DNA from: Cryptomeria japonica
Taxonomy: Eukaryota; Streptophyta; Pinopsida; Cupressales; Cupressaceae
Reading direction: 5' to 3'
Length of the DNA: 64,000 bases
Assembly (NCBI RefSeq): GCF_030272615.1
Contig: NC_081408.1
Span: forward strand, 613,344,477 to 613,408,476
Part shown: positions 47,032 through 58,210 of the stretch, one piece after another
How the letters are laid out: each line of letters begins with the position of its first letter
How positions within the stretch are numbered: position 1 is the first letter of the stretch
Notes under the pieces: generated by a model
What the model was told of the DNA's origin: nothing
Databases searched by the model: none
Seen by the model: the letters and a program-made list of their open reading frames with translations, nothing else
Translations under genes and position numbers: made by a program

Positions 47032-48010
47032 TGGCTATGGAGAAGCAACTTGAGATGGCTCTTGAGGATTATGATGCTGAAAGGATGAAGAACTTGAAAT
47101 TGTAAGAAGAATTGAATTCTGTGAATGACTTCATTCTTATCCTACAAGAAAGGTTATCATCAGCTCAAGCCAAGAGAAAAGAACTTTTGCAAAACCCAAA
47201 TGATGAGGAGAAGAATGCACATAAGGAACAATGTCAAAAACTAAGTCAAGCAAATATGCTCATGAAGAATGAAATGCAAGATCTGACTATAAGGTTATCA
47301 AAAGATATTGAGGACAGAAAGAAAAAGGAAGATAATCTTGTTATATCTTTGAAGAACAAATTTGATGAATGTGGCAGATTGACTCGTGAGAATAATCTTT
47401 TGAGGACTGATTTGGCACACTCCTAGAACAATGAACAAGAACTTGAAAGACAAATAACTACTCTGAGAGATGATCTGACTACTGCAAGTGAGTATAAAGA
47501 AAAATTCAAGATTAGTCATGCACAGTTGGATGACTTATTGAAAAGACAGACAAATTGATGATTCTAGAGGACTTGGATTTGTACAAGGTGAAAGCTCCGA
47601 TACTGCAAATGAAGATCAGACAACCGGTATGCAACACTCATCAGAATAGAGAAAACCAGTAAGGCAATATAATGCTTATAAATTTAGTGGTAGATGTTTT
47701 GTTCGAAATAAATTTGGGCATATGGCTAAATAATGTAAAAATAAAGCAAATCAAAACTACAATTTTGTTCCCGATCAATGCACAAATTACAAGAAATATG
47801 GTCAAAGATCAAAAGATAGCAGAATGAATGTTAAATTTCATGCATGTGGAAATTTTGGACATTTTTCTAATCACTATAGGTCAAGGAATGACATCGGATT
47901 TGTCAAAGCAATTCAGAAAACAATGTTACATGTTATGCATGCAACAAAATAGGTCATATTGCTAAATACTACAGAAGCAAGACTCAACCGGTTAGCAATT
48001 ATAAAGATAA
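47032..48010 (+). pseudogene. C-family gag-like protein: coiled coil plus four decayed zinc knuckles
   Basis: From ATG 47032 (MAMEKQLEMALEDYDAER) an almost continuous frame encodes a long Lys/Glu/Leu-rich helix with heptad character to about 47560. Four CCHC-like motifs follow between about 47680 and 47975: CFVRNKFGHMAK-stop-C, CTNYKKYGQRSKDS, CGNFGHFSNHY and CYACNKIGHIAKYY. Each has lost one or more ligands. The position after the primer site and the knuckles suggest a nucleic-acid-binding gag-like protein. In-frame stops occur at 47103 and 47424; frameshifts follow. Confidence 0.65.
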
Positions 48011-48535
48011 TGAGAAAGGATAGAAGAAGGTAGATGAAATACAACAAGATCACACCAAGAGATGGGTTAGAAAATCTAAAGAACCAAGTGGAGATGGATC
48101 TACACCGGTAACTCCACTGGTAGAACAAGGTATTCCTCCACCAACAAGAAATTCCACCGGTAACTGAGGCATAAGCCTTAGGGGTTGGAAAATTCATTGC
48201 AAAATCCTGTATATTACCCTGGAGGAGATCTAAGGAGATCTGGAAGAGATCTGGAGATTTGTGTTCATCATTGATGAAGGTTCACCCGACACAAGATTGT
48301 GAAACTAGCATCCGTAGGGTTGTTTGCGAAGCATTTATTACAAAGAAAGATTAGGGTTTTATTCACTGATAAAAAGGGGTAAGTGAATTTATTTTCACTC
48401 ACCAAGCATTCAAGCATTCAGAGCAAAGAAAAGGTGAATTTTAGGCAAATTAAGAGCAAGCAAAGGCATTCTGAAAAGATTTTGAGCAGAAATACTCAAT
48501 CTTCCACCAGCGTTCACTTTCAGGTATTCTTCGAA

Positions 48536-51500
48536 ATGGCATCTGGATCTTCAGCTCCTACTTGCATTGTAAATCCCATCATTATCAAATTCAAGGATAG
48601 GTTAAGGCCCATATTCAAGGAGGTTCCTGAAATTGCTAAGAAAGAAGACTCTGTGGGAGTATTTTCTAGGGTTCCTAACGGCGTGATGTATGTTGAAGAT
48701 GTGAGGGCATACATTAACTACACCCTAGAGGATCTAGGCACAGAGGACATCAAAAGCATGTATCAATCCATGATACTAGGAGACTTCGCAACCATCAAAC
48801 CGAAATACAAAGAAATTGAGGATCTAGGGTTAACCGGTATTCTGTACATACCGGAATTCAAGGATAAAGTCATAAGATACATTCTGAGCAGGGTTCACAA
48901 TAAGTTTATCTGGCTAGATAGGCCTTACATGATCACAAAGGAGGCTATTCAAGTAGTCACTAGCTTACCCAAAGTCGAACAAGAACCTGGCAAGAAAATT
49001 TCCAACACAGAGGTTGAGAAACTCACCGATGCAACTCCTGATAGCAGATCAATGAGGATAAGCACAATCACCGACACTGATGTGAAATTTGCAAGCATGA
49101 TAATAGGTTATAAGGTAAATCAATCTAACCAATTTAATTCTTTTTGCTAGTTCATGCATTCATGTTGCATATCAGATGCTAAGAAATAATGCAAAATATG
49201 ATTTATGTGAATGGATGAGGAGTGAATTTATTTTGAACCTTGGAAAGATCAAGGGAGTCAAGAAAGGAACTTTTAGATATGGAAATTTGATTGTTTGTTT
49301 AATGCTTTACTTCCTCAATGAGCTACCTGGTCTTGGCAAGAAACTTTGGGCTCATGACATACTGGTACGTATGCAAATCAAGGAAGGAATCACCAATCTT
49401 GGTACCAATAGAGATGAGAAACTTTGGGGGTATTTCAAAATATTCCAAGAAAACATGAGGTAGAGGGAGATAATTTCAAAGAAAATTGTGGAGAAGTACT
49501 CCACTAATATCTATTTTATGGTGAAAATTGATGAAACTCTTATGGAGGCAGTTGAACCTAGGACAATATGGATTACTGAGCTTGGATATGAGGTAGATGA
49601 TAGAATTTTTTAACTCTATGCAAAAATGTTTCAAAAATGTTACTAGATGCCCCATTGGATAACAAATAAGAGCATTTTGGCACAGCAGAAGAGAAGGCAC
49701 TTGAAGTCAAAATTGGTTTTAACAAGAGGAGAAGAGAGAAGAAAATAGAAAAGATGTATGCATATGTACATGATGTAATTCATAAAATAGACACTCGATT
49801 GGGTTCTGGATCCAAACCAGCAACAGAACTGAAAGTTGCTAGTACTGTAGAGATGAAGAAGCCTGAAACTTACATTTCTACCATCACTTCTGATTCTAAC
49901 CTTGAGGACAATGAACCTCTAGCGTTAAGAAGGGTACAAAGGAAGAAAGTGGATCAACCACCGGTAGAGGAGAAGAAGGCAGAGCCTAAAAGAAGGCTTT
50001 TTAGAAAGGCAACTAAACCAACTGCACCACCACCTATGGAAAGGAAGCCTATATAGAAGAGGAAACCAGTCACATCTACACCGACAACCACAAGCAAAAA
50101 GAAGAAGGGTGATGACATTGAGTCTGGTAAGACTAAAATGACATGTGCTGAGCTAATTGATGAAATAATAAAAGATGGAATTTTAAAAAATGTATCTATG
50201 TATTATGAAGATTTAGAGGACAATGAGAAAAATGAAATAGAAGAGGCTATTTTGTTACATATAGACATTAATAAGAAAGCCTTAATAGAAATTTGAAGGA
50301 GATGCCTCTATCTTTGTATAATAAACTTGATGCTAGAAGACTTGACGCTGTCAAGAGGGATAGGGAGATTAAGGAAGTAGCACATTTGTAAATGTGTGGT
50401 TCTATAAACAATGAGGAAATGAAAAGATGCATAGATGTTGCAAATAAGAGAGTTCTCAGTAGCAAACCCCAACAGATAAGCCTAATGATGTGTAGAGTAA
50501 ATGAGGTAATGAGACCAGTAAGGGTTGGACCAAATTCTTCCAGAAGAATCCTAATTTTCTCACATCTCATGAAGAATTTTTTAAGGCTACACCTTCCACC
50601 ATTCCAGATAAATCAAAAGGGAAAGGTATTTTGGGTAGTTCAACTCCAATTTTGACCACACCGGCAGTAACTATAGACATACAAACACAACTGGCAGTAA
50701 AGGAGAGTGTACAGTCCATACTGACTGAAACTATTTCTAAACAGGGCAATGTATAGGACATTGTAAATACTATGGATAATACTTCACTGACAGTAATTGA
50801 CACTGCACTGTGGTGAAGCCACCGGTGCAAAAGAGGTTGTAGAGGATAAGGTAAAGGAAACTGAATCTATACCAGTAGTTAAAACTGATTCCCCGACAAA
50901 GGTTTTCGCAATTGATTCTTCTCAGGTTGAGAAGAAATCCATCACTACGATGAGTCCCACTGAGTTGATGATGATGGCAACTCAGAAACTATTAAAGGAG
51001 GGTACTGCAGACAAGGGAATAATTGATCAATCAGTTACAGTATTGCACAAATTGACACTTGATTGTCAAATTGAAGATGGAGCAAGCCCTTCTGGCAAGC
51101 TCAAAACTCTATCAGAGCATATTTCTAACAATTTTCAATCTCTGAGGCAGATTGTAGATCGACAGGCTTTAGAAAGATTCACTACAGCTAAAAGAGAAGC
51201 CTTTGACCAGATAATAGAAACGAAGAAAAAAAATTTGAGGCAAAACTCATACTTATTAAGAATTGTCTGAAACAAGGTACAAATATCTACAGGGTCTATT
51301 GTAACATAGGAATTATTACAGCTAATGTAGATAGCAGATTAAAGGAGTTACATGATAAGGTAGCTAGTATTGCTAACTCTTTTGATGGATTAACCGCACT
51401 GACCACATCTGTTGATGGAAAAAAATTATCCTTGGAGAACCAAATTTTTGCTTTTGAGAAGGAGAGAGATAAAGTCATTAGGAGAGAAAGGAGTCTTAGA

Positions 51501-51724
51501 GGATTGGTGAGTCCCAGATTGGATTCACTGGGTGTTCATAAGAGAGAATGCATGGACATGATTGCTAAACCCACACTGATTGATGTCAAAGAGAAGGAAA
51601 CACTTGCCCACTTACTAAGTGGACTAGCATCTATATCTGACACTTTCAAAACCGGCTGGGATAAATATCTTCAGTTGTTGAATAAGGCTTACCCTAAAAT
51701 TTTGAAGTTGGTTAAGCTCCAGTG
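48536..51724 (+). pseudogene. C-family large ORF: PMD-like N-terminus, charged linker, conserved coiled-coil C-terminus
   Basis: Likely start ATG 48536 (MASGSSAPTC); the frame is open upstream to 48383. The N-terminal domain (to 49463) has KFIWLDRPYMITKEAIQV then VTSLP (48900-48970), a layout like the PMD motif, and GTFRYGNLIVCLMLYFLNEL (49269) after a possible intron. A Pro/Lys-rich linker (49754-50056) and weak frames follow. The C-terminal module (50797-51724) has GASPSGKL, ALERFTTAKR, NSFDG, ERDK, RGLVSP and KPTL, shared with the minus-strand copy at 35486-36178. Stops and frameshifts abound. Function unknown; not a gag-pol protein. Confidence 0.6.
49115..49175 (+). other. Possible 61-bp intron in the C-family ORF
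   Basis: Coding runs to AAG|GTAAAT and resumes at TATCAG|ATGCT. Both edges are codon boundaries and removal joins two conserved-looking segments in phase, bypassing the stop at 49148-49150. The interior is T-rich with a TGCTAG and a pyrimidine-poor 3' end. At 61 bp it is shorter than most plant introns, so a decayed insertion is the alternative. Confidence 0.4.
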
Positions 51725-51851
51725 AAATTAATAGTATTCATTTATTCTTTTGTTCCGAATTCTTTCAATTTTTTCACCGGTCTTTGGCATTGATGCCAAA
51801 GGGGGAGTATGTATATATGTGAAAAATATTAGAAAATATCACAGGGGAAGG

Positions 51852-53408
51852 TGGTCCAGGGAACCTAACATGCCAAACATGCAATTTTGTTTTCTACTAA
51901 GTTTTTTTGGTGTCTTTCATGATGTAATAATGGACCAACCATTTGGGACTCAGTAGACCCATGGTTGAGTTGTCTAAGTTTTTTATTGTGTCATTTGTGT
52001 TTAGGATGATATCAACCTAGGAAGTTGTAATGCTAAGGTTGATCACAGGAGTAGTACTCTAGATCATTGTCAACATGTAATATGGGTCTATTTTTTTGTG
52101 TTTAGGACTTCTAGGATGCTTGAGGGCCTTCAAGAGCCTTGAAATGCACTTGAATGCAAAGTTGCGTCTCAGGTGTCAAAAAAAATGTAAAAGTTGTTGA
52201 GCAACATTTTGCAACTTTTTTGCAAAATGTGAATTTTGATGATTGGTGATGCAAAGTTGGTTCAACCAAATAAACCCTCAGCATATAAGCAAAAATCTAC
52301 TTCATTGTATAGGTTGGAGAATCTGGAATGCAAGAACAAGTTTTGTGTTTTCAAGAAATCTTGTCTTTTCACCGTTTTTGACAGTTTTTCCTTATTTTCA
52401 TTGCATTGTACGGTCCAGTATGGACTTGTTAGAGAAATATCATTGCAGGTCATGAGTGATTGTTGAGTGTACTTTCCATCAAGGTATATCAATAAGTTTT
52501 TTTGTGTTTGGTTGCAGAGATCTCATTCATTCTTTGTAACTAGGTGTAAAACCCTTGCAAAGTAGGTTTTAAGAGCAAAATGGCTCTAACATGAGCATCC
52601 ATTGATGGAACCTGTTGAAATCAAGTGGAATGATAGTTTAGGGTCTGTAAATATTATTAGAGTGGTTTTTTTGTCTTTCAGGCCTTTTTGGAGGAGCTAC
52701 AATGAAGCCCTAGTCTCACCGCTAGGAGTTGGTGAGTTAGGACAACAAAAGACGTGCAAATTTTGAGCACATGTGGATTGGTGGAAGAGAAATGGACCCA
52801 TGGTTTGAAACCCCTCTAAGCTCCCTTAAATAATCCTCAATTTATTTGAGCAGATGTTTTGACTGGTGAAGGGTTTTAAAGCCATCTTTCCAAGTCACCC
52901 GGGGAGGCTTAAACCCTTGAAACTAGTGCAGTATTGGAAACCCGATGTGTATGTATAACCCAGATGCAATTTTCAAATATTGTTTGTAACTCTAAAAAGG
53001 GTACTTGAATCTACAATTTTTTTGTGGCCTATGTAGAAATTTTTTAAACTAAGCCCTGAAAACTACCAAGGGAGGGCTAATTGAATTAGGCCTATTTGAT
53101 CCCAGTGGAGACAAAGAGAGGTTAGGAAACCTTAGCAGTGGGTATGAAGATTCCCAAACCCCTCAAAGACATCAAAGACATAATGTAAATTCATTTTGAA
53201 CACCAAGAACCAATTAGTGAGTTGTGATCCTTTGCAGAGGTGGTTGGAGCCTTAGGAGTGGAGTTGGAGATTGAGGTGGAACCCTCAATAGGCAGTTAGT
53301 TGTCAGAGCTCAAGTGCCTATACCTTGGAGGAAAGCCAAAATGGATCAGACCTTGGAGGTCTAGATAGAAAAACCCCTACCAAGTGCCATTGGATGGGCT
53401 TGAGGAGT
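51852..53408 (+). mobile_element. Chromovirus LTR A (5' outer, 3' truncated)
   Basis: Starts TGGTCCAGGGAACC; closely parallel to LTR C along its whole length (for example ATGTAATAATGGACCAACCA). It lacks the last roughly 65 bp of LTR C: similarity ends at GGGCTTGAGGAGT, two bases before LTR B begins. Confidence 0.85.
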
Positions 53409-53410
53409 GG

Positions 53411-55075
53411 TGCAGGGCACCTAGCACTCCAAGAATGAAAGCTTTGATTTCTTTTAAGTTTGTGTGTTAATTTGTGATGTAATAATAGACCAACCATTGA
53501 GGACTCAGTAGAGCCATGGTTGAGTTGTCCACATTTTGGTTTGAGTCAATTGAGCTCAGGATGTTGTTAGCTTAAGAAGTGAGATGCTTAGGTAGTTCAC
53601 ATGCAAAATACTCCAGATGAATTTATTCATGTATTAGGAGTTAATTGAGTTGTTTTTAGGTCTTTTAGGGTGTTTGAGTACCTTCAAGAGTCTTAGACTG
53701 CATTAGAATGCAAGATTGCATCCTGGAGCAAAAAGTTGTCAAAAGTTGCTAAGCAACATTTTGCAGTTTTTTGCAAAAGTTGCATTTTTGGTTGTAGGCG
53801 TTAGGAAGTTGGTTGAACCGACTGAAACAAGTGGATATAAGGCAAATTTTACTTCATTGTACAAGCTAGAGGATTGGAAATGCAAGAGCAAGTTTTTGGT
53901 TTGTGAAGCAACCTTGTTTCCATTGGGTTTTGACAGTTTTGTCTTGTTTTTCCTTGTTTGTACGGTCCAGTACGAACTAGATGGTGTAAAATCATTGCAT
54001 CTTCAAGATTTCATTGTATTTTTCTTTCATTAAGGTTGTTTTGCATGTTTGATTGTTCCATGTTGTAGAGATTTCTTTCATTCTTTGCAACTAGGAGCAA
54101 AACCCTTGCAAGTAGGGTTTAAGAGCAAGAAATGGCTCTAACCTAGGAATTCTTTGATGGCACTTGTTGAAATCACTAAGAATGATAGGTTAGGGTCTAT
54201 GCATAGCTTAGGAATAGGGTGTGTGATGTTGCAGGTCTAGGAGGAGGAGAAACAATGAAGCCCTAGGCTCACCGCTAGGAGTAGGTGAGTTAGGATAGCA
54301 AGAAAAGTGTGATTTGTGAGCACATGGAGATTGGTACAGGTCCAAGTGGCATAAGAATGGAAATCCCTCTGAGTCCCCTTGAATTTTTCCAAGGTTTTTC
54401 AAGCAGGAGATTTGACTGGTGAATAGTTCTAGACCCATCTTGCCAATTCATCGGCTAGGCCTAAAACCCTTCAAATTAGTGCAGCATTGGAAACCCCACT
54501 TGTAAGAATAACCCAAATAAACTTTTCTATTATTGTCTATAACTTCCAAAAGGGTACTCAAATAAATGATTTATTTCTTATCTTTTTTGGGACTTTTGAA
54601 AATTAACCCCCTAAAACCGCCTAGGGAGGGCTAATGCAATTAGGCCTAATTAGGTGCCGATAGAGACCTAGAAGGTGATGGATTTGGTGAGTCTCCAACC
54701 TCAAAACACATTTAATACACCTTGTTGATGCATTGGGAAACCTTAGGAAGAGATTGTGTGCTAAGATCCTTGCAGGAGTGGTTGGAGCCCAGGAGAGGAG
54801 TGTGTGAGTAACTAAGGTGGCAACCTCTAGTGGAGGAGTTGATTGTCCAGAAACCATTAGCTATACCTAGGAGAAAATTCAAGAAGGTTAAGACCTTGGA
54901 GGTCTCATTATCATAACCCCTGCCAAGTGCCATAGGAAGGACTTGAGTAGGACAACTCACTCAAGAAGGTGTATCTAACAAGGCTTCAAGACTCTCTGTA
55001 TCAACGAGTTAGAGGGTTGAGTAGACAAGTAAACCAAGAAGGTGATTGGGACAAGCTCCAAGACTCTTTGCATCA
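53411..55075 (+). mobile_element. Chromovirus LTR B (inner 5' LTR, divergent)
   Basis: Starts TGCAGGGCACCTAGCACTCC and ends CTCTTTGCATCA, followed by the primer site. By eye it differs from A and C far more than they differ from each other (compare 53735-53890 with 52190-52340 and 60065-60215). It includes an extra segment near its end (CAACTCACTCAAGAAGGTG) absent from C. Confidence 0.85.
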
Positions 55076-55078
55076 AAG

Positions 55079-55091
55079 TGGTATCAGAGCC
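55079..55091 (+). promoter_or_regulatory. Primer-binding site of the chromovirus
   Basis: TGGTATCAGAGCC, a perfect initiator-Met tRNA complement, three bases after LTR B. Confidence 0.95.
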
Positions 55092-55112
55092 ACCCTTTGA
55101 AATATTTGGTGT

Positions 55113-56190
55113 ATGTCAAACTGTGAAGAATCAGAAGCAAGTTCAATGCCTCCAAAGGCTATGACTTCAGAATCCATCCGACAAATGGTGGCAGAGATGA
55201 TAGAAGGATTGAAGGATTCAGAAGGAAGTAAAGGAACCAGAGATTATAAGAAGGAGAAGGGGAAGGTTAAGATAGAATGGGGAGATGAGACAGATGAAGA
55301 AGTGGAAGAAGGAGAGGAACAAGCAGCAGTAGCAATGCCTCAAGACCAAAAGCTATTCTTGGATGCAGTCAAATCCATCTCCAAAGATAACTTGGATGGA
55401 TTACCCACCTATGGAGGAAATCTTAATGGAGAATATTTTCTAGATTCGATAGAGGCTCTAAATAATTATTTTGATTATAAGGAGGTAGCATGGGAGAAAA
55501 GAGTAAATGTGGCCAAATCAAGATTGAGAGGATTAGCATTAGTTTGGTGTAACATGATGCAAGAAGAAAAGATACAAGAACGTAAGAAGAAGATAACTTC
55601 ATGGGACCGAATGAAGATAAGTCTTAAGGATCAATTCCTACTAGGGGATTATGAATTTCAAATCCACAAGAGACTGCAAAATCTGAAACAAAGGGATCTA
55701 GATGTCAATGCATACACTGAGGAATTCCACAAACTTAGTTTGAGGGCTAGAAAGCAGGAGAATGAAGTGGAGGAATTGGCTAGGTACATGAATGGCCTTA
55801 GACAAAACATACAAGATGAGATAAGTATCCTCACACCAGACACTATCCATAAGTTTTTTCAGTTGGCATTAAGGGCAAAGGAAAAGATCAAGAGGAGAAG
55901 TGAATAAAAATAGAAACATACAGGTGGTAAGAATTTTAGAGGTAGAGGAACCTTTGGTAGAGGGCAAAATGCTCCAAGAAATGAAGAGTAGAAAAACCAA
56001 GAGGGAAGTGGGGAATCACAAAGAGGAACCTTTAGAGGATCCTTTAGAGGAAGGAGCAATTTTAGGGGCAGGTTTGGAAGCTCAGGAAGAGGAAATACAG
56101 TCTACACCGGTAGGTGCTATCACTGCAATGAAGTTGGACATACCATGAGTAGGTGCCTAGGAAAAGCCTCAAGTTAAACAAGCTCATACA
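55113..56190 (+). pseudogene. Chromovirus gag with CCHC knuckle
   Basis: ATG 55113 opens a 264-codon frame: an acidic N-terminus, then the retrotransposon gag domain (FLDSIEALNNYFDYKE at 55438, MKISLKDQFL, YEFQIHKRLQNLKQ). TAA at 55905 interrupts it. In a shifted frame follow Gly/Arg-rich GRGTFGRGQ/FRGSFRGRS and an intact knuckle CYHCNEVGHTMSRC (about 56114-56155). This is the capsid and RNA-binding protein of the element. Confidence 0.85.
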
Positions 56191-56854
56191 TGGGTGAAAG
56201 AAGGACTCAATTGGTGCAAGAGGAGGACACTCAAAGTGAGACCTTTCCAATCAGCAAGGCATGGCTAGTGACATATGGAGAAAACTTAATGATGAGAAGA
56301 ACAATGCTCAAGATACCCCAAGCTCAAGAGGCACCACAAAGGAAAAGTTTGTTTAGGACCACTTGTAAGTCACATGGGAAAATTTATAAGGTGATTATGG
56401 ATTTAGGTTTCACTGAGAATATTGTCTCAGTTGAAATGGTGGATAAACTCAAACTAAAAAGGTTACCTCACCTCACTCCCTATAATGTGCCATGGCTCAA
56501 CCGGGGTCAACATGTCTTAGTTGATGAACAAGCATGGGTGGAATTTGAAATTGGTGAGTATAACGACAAACTACTATGTGACATATTGCCTATGGATGCT
56601 TGTCATTTGTTGTTGGGTTGTCCATGGCAATATGATGTGAGAGCCATCCATGATGGAGAAAATAACATCTATATCATCACCAAGAATGACAAGAAATATT
56701 AGATGGACCCATTACCTGATCCAAAAGAGGAAAAGAAAGTAGGATCAAGTGTGATGTTGATGAGAGGTAAAGAGTTTCTTAAAGTATTAAAGCAGGAAAG
56801 TCATCAGGGCCATGCTATAGTGTTAAAGCCTAAAGTGAAGCTAAGGCAGATCCA
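56191..56854 (+). pseudogene. Chromovirus protease region
   Basis: The 56190-56702 frame carries the aspartic protease region: VIMDLGFTENIVS at about 56394, where the family has DSG and here the serine is Leu, then HLLLGCPWQYDV (56605-56640). The low-conservation linker to RT continues to 56854 across a stop at 56700. The polyprotein would be cleaved by this domain; the active-site change suggests inactivity. Confidence 0.8.
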
Positions 56855-58210
56855 ATGAGTGAAGTGCCTCAAGAAGTGCAAGGGCTACTAAAGCAATATG
56901 CAAAAGTTATAGGAGATGATCTGTCTGATTCTTTTCCTCCAATGAGAGATGTGAATCATCAAATAGGCTTGATACCAAGGGCAAATCTACCTAACAAAGC
57001 GGCTTATAAAATGACACTTAGTCAAAATGAAGAAATCGCAAAACAAGTGCAAGAACTCTTGGAAAAGGGATTCATTAAAAAGTGTTTAAGTCCATGTGTT
57101 GTTCCTACTGTTTTAGTGCCTAAAAAGGGAGGAAAATGGAGGATGTGCACTAACTCAAGAGCAATCAATAAGATCACTATAAGGTATCGGTTTACCATGC
57201 CAAGGATTGAGGACCTATTGGACAATTTAGGTGGAGCAAGCTACTTCTCAAAGGTGGACTTGAAGTCTGGTTATCATCAAATAAGATTCAGACCTAGGGA
57301 TGAATGGAAGATAACTTTTACAACCAATGCGGGCCTATATGAGTGGTTGGTGATGTCATTTGGTCTCACCAATGCACCTAGTACCTTCCAAAGGCTCATG
57401 AATGAGGTCTTAGTTGAGTTATTGGTAGATTTGTTATTGTGTATCTTGATGACATTTTGATCTTCAGCAGTTACAAGGAGGAACACCTTAAGCATGTGAA
57501 GATGGTCTTGAAGAAGTTGAAGGAGGCTCAACTCAAAATCAACCTTGAAAAATGTGAGTTATTGAAAACAGAGTTAGTTTACCTTGGTTTTGTTATTTCT
57601 CAAGGATGTTTAAATATGGATCCAAGTAAGGTAGAAGCAATACTTAATTGGCCTACACCTAGGGGCATAAGTGATGTTAGGAGTTTTCATGGAATGACAT
57701 CTTTTTATAGGAAGTTTGTGAGAAACTTTAGCCATGTGTGTGCTCCTATATTCAACACCATCAAAGGAGGGATTAAATGTCACTTTAAGTAGACAGAGGA
57801 AGCCAATAAGGAATTTGAATTGTTGAAAACTAAGATAGTAGAGTTGCCAACCCTTAGATTTCTTGATTTCAATCAGTTGTTTACACTAGAATGTGATGCT
57901 CGCCAACTAAGAGGGTCACCCTATAGCCTTCTTCTCAGAGAAGCTAAATGAAGCTAGGCAAAGGTACTCCACATATGACTTGGATTTCTATGCAATGGTA
58001 CAAGCACTGAAGAAGTGGAGTCATTACTTGCTGCCCAAATAATTTGTAGTTTTCACTGACAACCATGCCCTTAGTTTCCTCAATGGGCAAGAGAAGTTGA
58101 ACTAGAGACACCTAAAGTGGGTTGAAAACCTACAATCCTATACCTTCACTATGAAGCACAAAAAGGGAACATCAAATAAGGTAGCTTATGCATTAAGCAG
58201 GAGATTCATG
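56855..58210 (+). pseudogene. Chromovirus reverse transcriptase and RNase H
   Basis: RT motifs: LLEKGFIKKCLSPCVVP (57057), MCTNSRAINKITIRYRF, YFSKVDLKSGYHQIRF (57242), EWLVMSFGLTNAPSTFQRLM (57341). After a frameshift near 57425 comes the catalytic YLDDILIFS (about 57440). RNase H: LECDA (57889), a shifted IAFFSEKLNEARQRYSTYDL (57920-57980) and FTDNHALSFLNG (58052). The tail is KHKKGTSNKVAYALSRR (58154), the usual end of the domain. Stops at 57790, 58039 and 58103. Confidence 0.9.

Noticed and set aside
53411-55075. LTR B as a solo LTR nested in LTR A
   Set aside because: LTR A does not resume after LTR B; instead the primer site and gag follow, and there is no separate duplication.
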